A stretch of DNA of 44,927 nucleotides from an uncultured Clostridia bacterium (lineage in GTDB: Bacteria > Bacillota_A > Clostridia > Christensenellales > Borkfalkiaceae). The translations under genes were made by a program, and so were the position numbers. The DNA is taken from positions 1-44,927 of the forward strand of contig CAKQXZ010000009.1 of assembly GCA_934292955.1 (NCBI GenBank), given 5' to 3'. Within the stretch, counting starts at the first letter, position 1; the number at the start of each line of letters is the position of its first letter. This document shows, piece after piece, positions 17,644 to 25,609 of the stretch. Under the pieces are notes generated by a model. That model worked only from the letters and a program-made list of their open reading frames with translations, ran no database searches and was not told the origin of the DNA.

Positions 17644-18426
17644 CTATTTTTCGTTTCTGTGAATTCTGAAAAAACGGTTTCGGTATGTGGTGGGGCTTAT
17701 GCCTGTATGATAGCGGAAGTATTTTACAAACAGATTTTCGTCTGCAAACCCGAAAGCGAACGCAATCTGTTTTACCGATTCGCTTGTGTTAAGTAATCGA
17801 TTCTGAATTTTTTCTATGCGCTGTCGGTCGATTCCGCTTTTTAAGTCAATGCCGAATTCTTTTTTATAAACTTTCGAAAGATAATCGGGCGAGTAGTTGA
17901 ATCGGGCGGCAACGTCGGCGACGGTCAATCCGTTTTCCGCGCGAAGGCGTATAAATTCCTGCACTTCGTAAATCTGTCTGTTTTTGCATTCGTTTTCGCG
18001 CGTGGTGTTAAGCAAAAAATAGGCAAGCCGCAATTCCGCCGCGCGGTTGTCGCTTTCGGCGTCGTGCATCATTTCTCTGAAAAACTTTTCCGCTCCGTCG
18101 GGTATTGCCCGAACGCCCGAGATATTCCACGCGTTTATATCGGGCGTATGAAAGTGCAGCCAGTAAAAGACGGTTCTTTCCGTCGTCGGCGCGCCGAACC
18201 CGCCATGTTCTGTTCCTGCCTCCAGCAGAAGAAGGTCGCCCTTTTTTGCTTTGTATCTGCGGTCGCCTTCAAAAATACGCACGTCGCCTTCGAGAACGTA
18301 TATAAGTTCAAACGTGCTTACGGTTACGGTCGGGTGAATCCATGGCGAATCGGTAGAAAAAAGCCCCATATTCACAAAGGATAAAAAGTATCGGTCATCA
18401 AGGTTTAACATGTCGGATTTTCTCAC
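17644..18426 (-). CDS. AraC-family transcription regulator with cupin sensor
   Basis: This 260-residue protein has an N-terminal cupin-like sensor (FELIYVLEGDVRIFEG, then KKGDLLLLEAGTEHGG) and a C-terminal double helix-turn-helix of the AraC type (VADVAARFNYSPDYLSKVYKKE, then VKQIAFAFGFADENLFVKYFR). The first frame start is GTG at 18426; an ATG at 18411 is an equally good choice, since neither has a strong ribosome site. It is divergent from a GH127 arabinofuranosidase gene, with only about 115 bp between them, so control of that gene by an arabinose-type sugar is likely. The ligand is not shown. Confidence 0.9.
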   Translation of the reverse strand: MRKSDMLNLDDRYFLSFVNMGLFSTDSPWIHPTVTVSTFELIYVLEGDVRIFEGDRRYKAKKGDLLLLEAGTEHGGFGAPTTERTVFYWLHFHTPDINAWNISGVRAIPDGAEKFFREMMHDAESDNRAAELRLAYFLLNTTRENECKNRQIYEVQEFIRLRAENGLTVADVAARFNYSPDYLSKVYKKEFGIDLKSGIDRQRIEKIQNRLLNTSESVKQIAFAFGFADENLFVKYFRYHTGISPTTYRNRFFRIHRNEK

Positions 18427-18439
18427 TTTTTCATGGTTT

Positions 18440-18469
18440 TTGTCATTGACTTCGTTTCAGGACTATAAT
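18440..18469 (+). promoter_or_regulatory. Predicted promoter of the GH127 gene
   Basis: TTGTCA, 18 bp, TATAAT, about 70 bp before the start codon. It abuts the 5' end of the divergent AraC gene. Confidence 0.55.
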
Positions 18470-18541
18470 ACAATAAATTCGGATAAGATGTCAAGAAAAA
18501 GGCGTTTTTTTACTTTAATAAGCAATATCGGAGAAAATTCT

Positions 18542-20404
18542 ATGAATCACGGAAAAAGTATTTCTTTTTATAATGTCGATTTGCAGCGCGGATTTTGGGC
18601 GGATAGGGTACAACTCAACAAAGAAGTTTCGCTTAAAAACGTTCGCAAAAGATTCGAAGACAGCGGGCGGTTCGACGCAATGCGCTTTAATTTTTTGAAA
18701 AACGGGAAGAAACCGCATTATTTTTTCGATTCGGACGTTGCAAAATGGATGGAAGCGGTTGCGTATATTTACGTTAAGGATCTCGATTCGGTAAAAAGCG
18801 AAATCGAACTTTGCGAAGAGCTGATCGACTGCATGGAACGCGCTCAACGTCCCGACGGCTATCTCAATTCCACTCACCAGCAGATAACGCCGGAATTGAT
18901 ATTTCGCGACCGCAATCGGCACGAATTATATTGCGCGGGGCATCTTATCGAAGCGGCGATCGCCTATCATAAAGCGACCGGGCGCGACAAATTTTTGAAA
19001 ATTACAGAGCGGTATGTCGATTATATCCGTAAAATTTTTGTCGACGAGCAGTCCGCCGCGTTCGTTACGCCGGGGCATGAAGAAATCGAGTTGGCTCTTA
19101 TCGCCCTATACAGGCATACGGGTAAGCGCGAATATCTCGATCTTGCACGTTTTTTCCTTGAAAACCGCGGAAATAATTCAAAAGACGGGTGTATCAATCA
19201 GGCAACGCGTTTTACGACGCAGGACGACGTAGATATCCGCCGTTTGCAAAACGCCGAAGGGCATTGCGTGCGTGCGCTGTATCTTTATTGCGGAATTGCC
19301 GATTTAGCCGCCGAAACCGAAGACGAAACGTTGCTTAATAATCTTCGGTCTGTATTTGAGGATATTGCCGGGCGAAAAATGTATATTACGGGCGGCGTAG
19401 GCTCGACTTATCGTTCAGAGAGTTTCACCGTTCCTTACGATTTGCCGAATGCGACCGCATATAACGAAAGTTGCGCGGCTATCGCGTTGATTTTGTTTGC
19501 CGCGCGTATGAGAACACTCGATTTTAATTCTATTTACGGCGATATAGCCGAGCGTGTTATGTATAACGGGCTGCTTTCGTCTGCGTCGCTTGACGGAAAA
19601 TCTTTTTTCTATGAAAATCCTTTGGAAATTGTTCTTTCCGAACGTGACAGAGAAAAGTCGATTATTCCCGAACTGCGTGAACGTTTGCCTATTACTCAGC
19701 GTGTTGAACTGTTCGGCTGTTCGTGTTGCCCGCCTAATATCAATCGGTTTTTCGCTCGTTTCGGCGATTTTCTCGCACTGGACGAAAACGGACATCTGAC
19801 GATAGAGCAGTACGTTTCGGCAAAAATAAAATCGGCTTACGGAACGGTGACGGTAAGCGAACGTTACGCAACCCAAGGAACCGCCGAAGTTTCTTCGCAA
19901 AACTATTTTGCGGGTATGCTTTATCTCAGGTTCCCGTCGTGGTGCGAAGAAGTTAAAGCAACTCTTAACGGAAAAGAGATTTGTATATCGGCAGAAAACG
20001 GGTATCTTAAAATTAACGTTCCGTCCGATTTTGTTCTTAAACTTGATTTTTGTCTTAAACCCAGGTTTATCGCAGCCAATCCGCTGGTTAAAGAAAATGC
20101 GGGTAAGATTGCCCTGACGGCGGGACCCGTGGTTTATTGTCTGGAAGGCGCGGATAACGGCAACGAATTATGGCAGATTTCAATCGATCCGTCCGATTTA
20201 AGTAAAGCCGAAACAGAGCCGGATACTTTAAGCGGTTTTCTGCGTATATCCGTTCCCGCTTTCAGAGATAGTCTTGCTTCGGGTAGCCTTTACGTTTCTG
20301 AAAACGAAATCTGCCGCCGGACGATAAAGGCGATTTTTATACCGTACTACGCTTTTGCAAACTGCGGCGAGTGCGATATGTCGGTCTGGATAAGAAGAGC
20401 ATAA
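18542..20404 (+). CDS. GH127 family glycoside hydrolase (beta-L-arabinofuranosidase type)
   Basis: This is a 620-residue GH127 (former DUF1680) enzyme, a family that removes beta-L-arabinofuranose from plant hydroxyproline-rich glycoproteins or other glycans. The metal/catalytic residues known from HypBA1 can be placed: the Glu-x-Cys of AYNESCAAIAL and the paired Cys of FGCSCCPPNINRFF, where one Cys is the nucleophile and the others hold Zn. The early part (DVAKWMEAVAYIY, QRPDGYLN, GHLIEAAIAYH) fits the alpha/alpha barrel. There is no signal peptide, so it acts on imported sugars in the cytoplasm. The ATG at 18542 follows GGAG; the frame extends 44 codons upstream without support. Confidence 0.93.
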   Translation: MNHGKSISFYNVDLQRGFWADRVQLNKEVSLKNVRKRFEDSGRFDAMRFNFLKNGKKPHYFFDSDVAKWMEAVAYIYVKDLDSVKSEIELCEELIDCMERAQRPDGYLNSTHQQITPELIFRDRNRHELYCAGHLIEAAIAYHKATGRDKFLKITERYVDYIRKIFVDEQSAAFVTPGHEEIELALIALYRHTGKREYLDLARFFLENRGNNSKDGCINQATRFTTQDDVDIRRLQNAEGHCVRALYLYCGIADLAAETEDETLLNNLRSVFEDIAGRKMYITGGVGSTYRSESFTVPYDLPNATAYNESCAAIALILFAARMRTLDFNSIYGDIAERVMYNGLLSSASLDGKSFFYENPLEIVLSERDREKSIIPELRERLPITQRVELFGCSCCPPNINRFFARFGDFLALDENGHLTIEQYVSAKIKSAYGTVTVSERYATQGTAEVSSQNYFAGMLYLRFPSWCEEVKATLNGKEICISAENGYLKINVPSDFVLKLDFCLKPRFIAANPLVKENAGKIALTAGPVVYCLEGADNGNELWQISIDPSDLSKAETEPDTLSGFLRISVPAFRDSLASGSLYVSENEICRRTIKAIFIPYYAFANCGECDMSVWIRRA

Positions 20405-20433
20405 ATATAACTGAATACGTAACTGAAAAAGCC

Positions 20434-20449
20434 GATAATCGACCTATAG
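20434..20449 (+). repeat. Dispersed motif, copy 6 (after GH127)
   Basis: Exact GATAATCGACCTATAG. The wider sequence forms a hairpin in which GCCGATAA (20431-20438) pairs with TTATCGGC (20457-20464); A and T-type runs flank it on both strands. Confidence 0.9.
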
Positions 20450-20557
20450 CGCGATTTATCGGCTAAAAAAGAAAAACAAGTAATAGCGGTGCGGGGTTCG
20501 TTGTTTATATAAGAATAAAAAAATCTTAAATAAGAATGTAAATGCTCGGTTATTTAT

Positions 20558-20586
20558 TTGATAATCGGATTTTGCTATGCTATAAT
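20558..20586 (+). promoter_or_regulatory. Strong predicted promoter of the MATE gene
   Basis: TTGATA, 17 bp, TATAAT. It starts transcription about 74 nt before the MATE start codon and directly before an attenuator-like hairpin. Confidence 0.8.
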
Positions 20587-20602
20587 ACGCCCGTCAGATA
20601 AA

Positions 20603-20649
20603 AAATGCCGCGTCGAGCAATGTTCGTAAATACGCGGTATTTATTTTTC
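20603..20649 (+). terminator. Attenuator-like hairpin in the MATE leader
   Basis: AAATGCCGCGT (20603-20613) pairs with ACGCGGTATTT (20632-20642), an 11-bp stem with one G-U, and is followed by ATTTTT. It lies between promoter and start codon, so it could end transcription early. Confidence 0.65.
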
Positions 20650-20666
20650 AAAGAGAGATTATACGC

Positions 20667-22070
20667 ATGGTAAAACAATCTGCCGCCGTTAAAAAGGTGC
20701 GCGGCGAAATACAATTTACACAGGGTTCGCTGTGGAAAAACATATTTCTTTTCAGCATTCCGCTTATGTTGTCGCAACTGTTGCAGGTGCTGTTCAATAT
20801 GGCGGACGTGGCGGTTGTAGGTAAATTTTCCAGCGCCGAAGCGTTAGGCGCGGTCGGATCGACTACCATTCTCGTGTCGTTGTTTACCGGGTTTTTAATC
20901 GGTATGGGCAGCGCGGTTAACGTCAGGGTAGCGCAACATCTCGGCGCAAACGATAAACCGCGCACGGCGGCTTCGGTACGCACGTCGTTTGTAATCTGCC
21001 TTACGACGGGAATCATTATTATGTTTTTGTGCCTTTTGTCCGCGCGGTTTATGCTCGAACTGCTTAAAACAAAAGACGACCTTATCGACGGCGCGGTGCT
21101 GTATTTCAGAATTTACGCGCTCGGCATGCCCGCGCTCGGAATTTTTAATTTCGGTAACGGCGCGCTCAGTGCTAACGGCGATATTAAACGCCCGCTTCTG
21201 TATCTTATGATTGCGGGTATTCTCAACGTAATTTTCAATCTGTTTTTCGTCATCGTCTGCGGTATGGCGGAAGACGGCGTTGCGCTTTCGAGTATTATCA
21301 CGCAGTATGTTTCCGCAGTGCTTATTCTTATACATATGGCAAAAAAGGGCGGCGATTGCACTTTTCGTTTGCGTGATTTGAAAGACGGAGCCGACAAAGA
21401 AGAGTTAAAACGCACGCTCGGGCTTGGCATTCCCGCGGGGCTTCAGAACGGTATATTCGCCGTTGCAAATTTGTTTATTCAAAGCGCGGTCAACTCGTTC
21501 GATTCTGTTATGGTCGAAGGAAATTCCGCCGCAGCAAACTCCGACTCTGTAATTTACAACGTTATGGCGGCGTTTTATACCGCTTGCTCTACGTTTATGG
21601 GGCAGAATCTCGGGGCGCAAAAGCACGACCGAGTGCTTAAAAGTTACTTTATTTCAATTGCATATTCTTTTGTTGCGGGCGCAATTCTCGGCGGGGCGTT
21701 GTATCTGTTCGGAAGAGAGTTTCTGTCATTGTTTGCCAACGACGAAGCGGTTATTCAAGCAGGGCTGCAGCGTACGCGCATAATGAGTTTTTCTTACGCA
21801 ATCAGCGCGTTTATGGACTGTACGATCGCGGCTTGCCGCGGGATCGGAAAGAGTCTTGTTCCTACAATAATAGTTATTATGGGGTCGTGCGTGTTCCGCG
21901 TGGTCTGGATTTACACCGTGTTCGCGTATTTCCGCACTATTCCGTCGCTGTATCTGCTGTATATTTGTTCATGGACGATTACCGCGCTTGCAGAAATCGT
22001 ATGCTTTATAGTCAACTATAAAAAACTATCGGTAAAAGTCGAACCAAAACCCGAACCGATAGCAACTTGA
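20667..22070 (+). CDS. MATE-family efflux transporter
   Basis: This 467-residue protein has about twelve hydrophobic helices in two similar halves. Typical MATE stretches are present: WKNIFLFSIPLMLSQLLQ and FNMADVAVVGKF near the start, and GIPAGLQNGIFAVANLFIQS and NVMAAFYTACSTFMGQNLGA in the second half. Such pumps use a Na+ or H+ gradient to expel drugs or metabolites. AAAGAGAG lies before the ATG. It has its own promoter and a leader hairpin that may be a regulated attenuator, and it ends with two terminators. It lies close to an antibiotic-type acetyltransferase gene on the opposite strand. The substrate is not known. Confidence 0.93.
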   Translation: MVKQSAAVKKVRGEIQFTQGSLWKNIFLFSIPLMLSQLLQVLFNMADVAVVGKFSSAEALGAVGSTTILVSLFTGFLIGMGSAVNVRVAQHLGANDKPRTAASVRTSFVICLTTGIIIMFLCLLSARFMLELLKTKDDLIDGAVLYFRIYALGMPALGIFNFGNGALSANGDIKRPLLYLMIAGILNVIFNLFFVIVCGMAEDGVALSSIITQYVSAVLILIHMAKKGGDCTFRLRDLKDGADKEELKRTLGLGIPAGLQNGIFAVANLFIQSAVNSFDSVMVEGNSAAANSDSVIYNVMAAFYTACSTFMGQNLGAQKHDRVLKSYFISIAYSFVAGAILGGALYLFGREFLSLFANDEAVIQAGLQRTRIMSFSYAISAFMDCTIAACRGIGKSLVPTIIVIMGSCVFRVVWIYTVFAYFRTIPSLYLLYICSWTITALAEIVCFIVNYKKLSVKVEPKPEPIAT

Positions 22071-22091
22071 TAATAAAAAACTCAATAGCTT

Positions 22092-22119
22092 AAAAGGTGG
22101 CGCAAAAACCACCTTTTTT
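22092..22119 (+). terminator. Intrinsic terminator after the MATE gene
   Basis: AAAAGGTGG pairs perfectly with CCACCTTTT around an 8-nt loop and ends in six T, 22 bp after the stop. Confidence 0.9.
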
Positions 22120-22136
22120 ATGTATAATATAAAACA

Positions 22137-22184
22137 AAAACCGCGGATAATCGACCTATAGGCAGGTTTTTCGCGGTTTTTTTT
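22137..22184. terminator. Bidirectional terminator whose loop is the dispersed motif
   Basis: AAAACCGCG (22137-22145) pairs with CGCGGTTTT (22172-22180). The 26-nt loop starts exactly with GATAATCGACCTATAG. A-run before and T8 after suit both strands. Confidence 0.8.
22146..22161 (+). repeat. Dispersed motif, copy 7 (loop of MATE terminator 2)
   Basis: Exact GATAATCGACCTATAG at the start of the loop of a CCGCG/CGCGG terminator. Confidence 0.9.
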
Positions 22185-22305
22185 GTGCTTTATGATTGGT
22201 TATTGTTGTGTTATTTGCATTATGTTTGGTTGTTTGCAATGCAGTTTATTGTGACGAACGGCTAAAAATATGAGTGTTTGACTTAAGTGCTAAAAAAATT
22301 TAGAT

Positions 22306-22941
22306 TTAGTCTTTAATATTTTTGATTTTTGTCAGGTCGCCGCTGCATAACGCTTCCATATTGTTAAAGATTTTGTCTGCATCCCAATCCCACCATTTTA
22401 TTTGCAAAAGATAGGCTATAAGTTCGTTATCGAAACGTTGTCTTATTACGCGGCACGGGTTTCCGGCCGCAATGCAATATGGAGGAACGTCTTTAGCAAC
22501 AACCGAATTTGCACCGATGATTGCCCCGTCGCCGATATGTACGCCGGGCATAACCGTTACGTTCTGACCGATCCACACGTCGTTGCCGACTACGGTGTCG
22601 CCCTTAAGCGGAAGATCTTCGAGCGCGGGCGTATATTTTTCCCAACCGCCGCCCATTATGTTGAACGGGTAGGTCGATACGCTTTTCATCCTGTGGTTTG
22701 CGCCGTTCATTATAAATTCAATTCCTTTTGCTATAGCGCAGAACCGTCCGATTATAAGTTTATCGCCTATAAAATCATAATGATGAGTGACGTGATCTTC
22801 AAAATTTTCCGCTCCGTTTACGTCGTCGTAGTAGGTGTAATCTCCAACAATGATATTCGGTCGCATGATAACGTTCTTAATATATACAATTTGTTTGATG
22901 TTTTCATTAGGATAAATCTTGTTCGGGTCGGGACCTTTCAT
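22306..22941 (-). CDS. Vat-type xenobiotic acetyltransferase
   Basis: This 211-residue left-handed beta-helix (hexapeptide repeat) acetyltransferase belongs to the XAT group with the streptogramin A acetyltransferases (VatA-E) and hexapeptide chloramphenicol acetyltransferases. The family's features are in place: MKGPDPNKIYP at the start, the catalytic His83 in NGANHRM, STYPFNIMGGGWEK, and KGDTVVGNDVWIGQNVTVMPGV, then IKWWDWDADKI near the end. It would use acetyl-CoA to modify a hydroxyl group of a drug or other small molecule. AAGGTGG precedes the ATG and a promoter (TTGAAA, 17 bp, TAAAAT) lies upstream on the minus strand. Whether it gives real antibiotic resistance cannot be told from sequence. 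Confidence 0.9.
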   Translation of the reverse strand: MKGPDPNKIYPNENIKQIVYIKNVIMRPNIIVGDYTYYDDVNGAENFEDHVTHHYDFIGDKLIIGRFCAIAKGIEFIMNGANHRMKSVSTYPFNIMGGGWEKYTPALEDLPLKGDTVVGNDVWIGQNVTVMPGVHIGDGAIIGANSVVAKDVPPYCIAAGNPCRVIRQRFDNELIAYLLQIKWWDWDADKIFNNMEALCSGDLTKIKNIKD

Positions 22942-23077
22942 ATATTTAATCCACCTTTTTGATTTTATGTCTTCATTTTATCATGTTTTCTTGTTCGTTT
23001 CAATAAGAAAACTCTTTACATGCGACGAAATGATGTTATTTTTTTGCCTAAACGTTAAAAAAATGTTTTATAATCTG

Positions 23078-23106
23078 TTGACAAGGTGAAAATATCGGTC
23101 TATAAT
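23078..23106 (+). promoter_or_regulatory. Consensus promoter of iscR
   Basis: TTGACA, 17 bp, TATAAT: a perfect sigma-A promoter 36 bp before the iscR start. The palindrome 8 bp after the -10 box could switch it off. Confidence 0.9.
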
Positions 23107-23114
23107 ATAAATTG

Positions 23115-23129
23115 CTACTAAGGTAGTAG
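23115..23129. promoter_or_regulatory. Palindromic operator, probably for IscR
   Basis: CTACTA-AGG-TAGTAG is a perfect 6+3+6 palindrome at the transcription start of the Rrf2 gene. Rrf2 proteins often repress their own operon; the site is inferred from position. Confidence 0.7.
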
Positions 23130-23141
23130 GAATTAACGGCT

Positions 23142-23621
23142 ATGAAAATTTCGAGTAAAACTCATTACGGATTGCAGGCGGCTTACATTCTTGCAAGGGA
23201 AGGCGGCAGTGTTTCTGCAAAGGCGCTTGAAAAAGAGATCGGCGTATCGAGTAAGTATCTCGAGCGTATAATGCGCATTATGACCGCGGCGAACATTGTT
23301 TCGGCTAATCGAGGGGTGCAGGGCGGATACTTTATAGCGCGTAAGCCCGACGAAATTACGGTCGGCGAAATCGTTCGAGCGCTTGAAGACGATCTTGAGA
23401 TTATAAGTTGCGTTCGTAGCGACGGTTGCGTAAAATGTGCTTCCAACGGAGTATGGAAAAAACTCTATAAGGGAATAAACGAGTTATTAGACGGCATTAC
23501 GCTTGCCGATATGCTTGAAGATAACGCAAAAGAAAAGGTTGCTGCCGCAAAATGCAATTCTTCTTGCGTCGATTGCACGAAAAATTGCTCTTCTAAAGAG
23601 AATGCAATTGCGGTAAAATAG
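23142..23621 (+). CDS. iscR: Rrf2/IscR-type Fe-S regulator with a cysteine-rich tail
   Basis: This 159-residue regulator has the Rrf2 winged helix (KISSKTHYGLQAAYILA, GVSSKYLERIMRIMTAANIV, NRGVQGGYFIARKPDEITV) and three cysteines at the usual cluster position (C90, C96, C99). In IscR these hold a [2Fe-2S] cluster that reports Fe-S supply. Unlike standard IscR it ends with four more cysteines in CNSSCVDCTKNC (C138, C142, C145, C149), which may bind metal or a second cluster. It leads the iscR-iscS-iscU group, and a palindrome in its promoter fits autoregulation. Its TAG overlaps the first base of a dispersed-motif copy. Confidence 0.9.
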   Translation: MKISSKTHYGLQAAYILAREGGSVSAKALEKEIGVSSKYLERIMRIMTAANIVSANRGVQGGYFIARKPDEITVGEIVRALEDDLEIISCVRSDGCVKCASNGVWKKLYKGINELLDGITLADMLEDNAKEKVAAAKCNSSCVDCTKNCSSKENAIAVK

Positions 23622-23623
23622 CC

Positions 23624-23639
23624 GATAATCGACCTATAA
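23624..23639 (+). repeat. Dispersed motif, copy 8 (iscR-iscS gap)
   Basis: 15 of 16 bases match (last base A). It is preceded by GCC, overlapping the iscR stop codon, and is followed by GCCGAT. Confidence 0.85.
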
Positions 23640-23695
23640 GCCGATATTTTATATAATTTACAACTGATAAAATACTACGGGAGACCGATATAAAT

Positions 23696-24880
23696 ATGGA
23701 AAAAAGAATTTATCTTGACCACGCGGCAACGACAGCCGTGGACGAAAGAGCGCTTAACAAAATGCTTCCTTATTTTTCCGAAGTATACGGAAACGCCAAC
23801 AGTCAGCACTTCTTCGGAAGAGAAGCAGCCGAAGCGGTCGACTGGGCGCGCGACACGATTGCTCATATAATCGGCGCGTTGCCGGGCGAAATTTACTTTA
23901 CTTCGGGCGGAACCGAGTCGGATAACTGGGCGCTCAGGGGTGTTGCTTATGCGAACAAGAGCAAAGGTAACCATATAATAACAACCAAAATCGAGCATGA
24001 CGCAATGCTTACGACCTGCCACCAACTTGAAAAAGAAGGTTTCAGAGTAACCTATCTCGACGTCGATAAGGACGGGGTAGTCGATCTCGAACAACTTAAA
24101 AACAGCATTTGCGACCAGACCATATTGATTTCGTGCATGTACGCGAACAACGAAATCGGTACAATAGAACCTATCGAAGAAGTAGCGAAAATAGCGAAAG
24201 AACATAAAATTCTGTGCTTTACCGACGCTGTTCAGGCAATGCCGTGCATGGATATCGACGTTAAAAAAGTCGGCGTCGATCTGATGTCGTTCTCTTCGCA
24301 TAAGTTCAACGGACCTAAAGGTGTAGGCGTATTGTATATAAGAACGGGCGTCAAAATAGACAACCTTATCAGGGGCGGGCATCAGGAACGTACCAAACGC
24401 GGCGGCACGACCAATGTTCCCGGCGTTGTAGGTATGGCTGAAGCGTTAAGCCTGAACAGACTTACGCTCGATAAAGACGTTGAATACGTCAGAATGCTGC
24501 GCGACAGATTTGTCAGCCGCGTAGAAAACGAAATTCCCTTTGTCAAATATAACGGACACCGCACGCAGCGTGTTCCGGGTAATGCCGATTTCTCGTTTAT
24601 GTATATCGAAGGCGAATCGATATTGTTCTCTCTCGACCTTGCGGGCATCGCCGTTTCTTCGGGTTCCGCTTGTTCGTCCGGTTCGCTCGATCCGTCGCAC
24701 GTTCTGCTTGCTATCGGCGTAGACGTTGGTCTGTCGCACGGCAGTATCAGATTTTCGTTCGGCAAAGAAAACACCGTCGAAGAAGTCGATTACGTCGTCG
24801 ATTCGTTGAAGAAGACGGTTGAACGTCTGCGTAACATGTCGCCGCTGTACGTCGTAAATAAAACCGACGTTGCTAAGTAA
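23696..24880 (+). CDS. iscS: Cysteine desulfurase (IscS/NifS)
   Basis: This 394-residue PLP enzyme converts cysteine to alanine and passes sulfur as a persulfide to IscU. The PLP lysine is K203 in SFSSHKFNGPKG, and the active-site cysteine is C326 in SSGSACSSGS. The N-terminal YLDHAATT and the HDAMLTTC region also fit group I desulfurases. GGGAG lies 12 nt before the ATG, a slightly long spacing. It lies 74 bp after iscR, with a dispersed-motif copy but no strong terminator between them, so the two are probably in one transcript. iscU follows 123 bp on. Confidence 0.96.
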   Translation: MEKRIYLDHAATTAVDERALNKMLPYFSEVYGNANSQHFFGREAAEAVDWARDTIAHIIGALPGEIYFTSGGTESDNWALRGVAYANKSKGNHIITTKIEHDAMLTTCHQLEKEGFRVTYLDVDKDGVVDLEQLKNSICDQTILISCMYANNEIGTIEPIEEVAKIAKEHKILCFTDAVQAMPCMDIDVKKVGVDLMSFSSHKFNGPKGVGVLYIRTGVKIDNLIRGGHQERTKRGGTTNVPGVVGMAEALSLNRLTLDKDVEYVRMLRDRFVSRVENEIPFVKYNGHRTQRVPGNADFSFMYIEGESILFSLDLAGIAVSSGSACSSGSLDPSHVLLAIGVDVGLSHGSIRFSFGKENTVEEVDYVVDSLKKTVERLRNMSPLYVVNKTDVAK

Positions 24881-24911
24881 CTAAATCGGCTGGTGAAGTT
24901 AAAAAGTAAGG

Positions 24912-24927
24912 CTATAAGTCGATTATC
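24912..24927 (-). repeat. Dispersed motif, copy 9 (iscS-iscU gap)
   Basis: Exact GATAATCGACTTATAG on the minus strand, continued by CCTTACTTTTT. No stable stem surrounds it. Confidence 0.9.
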
Positions 24928-25003
24928 GATATATTTTGAAGATTTTCGGCGCATTGAATATATTACTATCGGATTTTTATAATAACACTATTGGAGAAAA
25001 ATT

Positions 25004-25378
25004 ATGTATAACGAAAAAGTAATGGCGGCATTTCAGAACCCCAAGAATGTAGGCGAAATAGAAGATTACGACGGAATCGGAACCGTAGGTAACGAAGTTT
25101 GCGGCGATATCATGCAAATCACCATTAAAGTTAAAGACGGCGTTATCACCGACGCGAAATTCAAAACTTTCGGTTGTGCTGCGGCTGTTGCCACAAGTTC
25201 TACCGCAACCGAAATGGTTAAAGGCTTGACTTTGGACGAAGCGTTGAAAATCACCAACAAAAAAGTTGTAGAAACGCTCGAAGGTCTGCCCCCGCAGAAA
25301 ATTCACTGTTCGGTTCTTGCCGAAGAAGCGATTAAAAAAGCTATCGAAGACTATCGTTCCCGTCATCCCGAAGCGTAA
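25004..25378 (+). CDS. iscU: Fe-S cluster scaffold IscU/NifU
   Basis: This 124-residue scaffold protein assembles Fe-S clusters from IscS-derived sulfur and iron. The three ligand cysteines are C33 (VCGD, with D35), C58 (FGCAAA) and C102 (PPQKIHCS, with H101), all in the expected settings. There is no NifU C-terminal Nfu domain, so it is the short IscU form common in Clostridia. TTGGAG lies before the ATG. A perfect terminator follows. This locus would serve the Fe-S-rich hydrogenase in the same window, among other enzymes. Confidence 0.95.
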   Translation: MYNEKVMAAFQNPKNVGEIEDYDGIGTVGNEVCGDIMQITIKVKDGVITDAKFKTFGCAAAVATSSTATEMVKGLTLDEALKITNKKVVETLEGLPPQKIHCSVLAEEAIKKAIEDYRSRHPEA

Positions 25379-25399
25379 TTCTTTGACTGTAAAAAAATA

Positions 25400-25434
25400 A
25401 ACGTTCTTTCTTTTCGGAAGAGCGTTTTTTTTGT
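25400..25434 (+). terminator. Intrinsic terminator after iscU
   Basis: AACGTTCTTTC pairs with GGAAGAGCGTT (G-U pairs allowed) around a 5-nt loop, then eight T. Confidence 0.88.
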
Positions 25435-25609
25435 GTCGAAATTTTTGAAACAGGCAGTTTTTTTAATGTAATACCGCAATTTTTATATCCCCGTTTTTAT
25501 TTTATATAGTATAACCCGCCGCAAAAAGGTCAAAAATTCCTAAGTAACGCCAAGCAAGCGCAATAGTAATACATAATCGGGCTGATAATAGCCCATAAGT
25601 GGTGGTTAA

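Noticed and set aside
25568..25597. GGGCTGATAATAGCCC as a further motif copy
   Set aside because: It has GATAAT and AGCCC but lacks the central CGACYTAT; it is better seen as a small hairpin. It could be a deletion derivative, but the match is too short to count.
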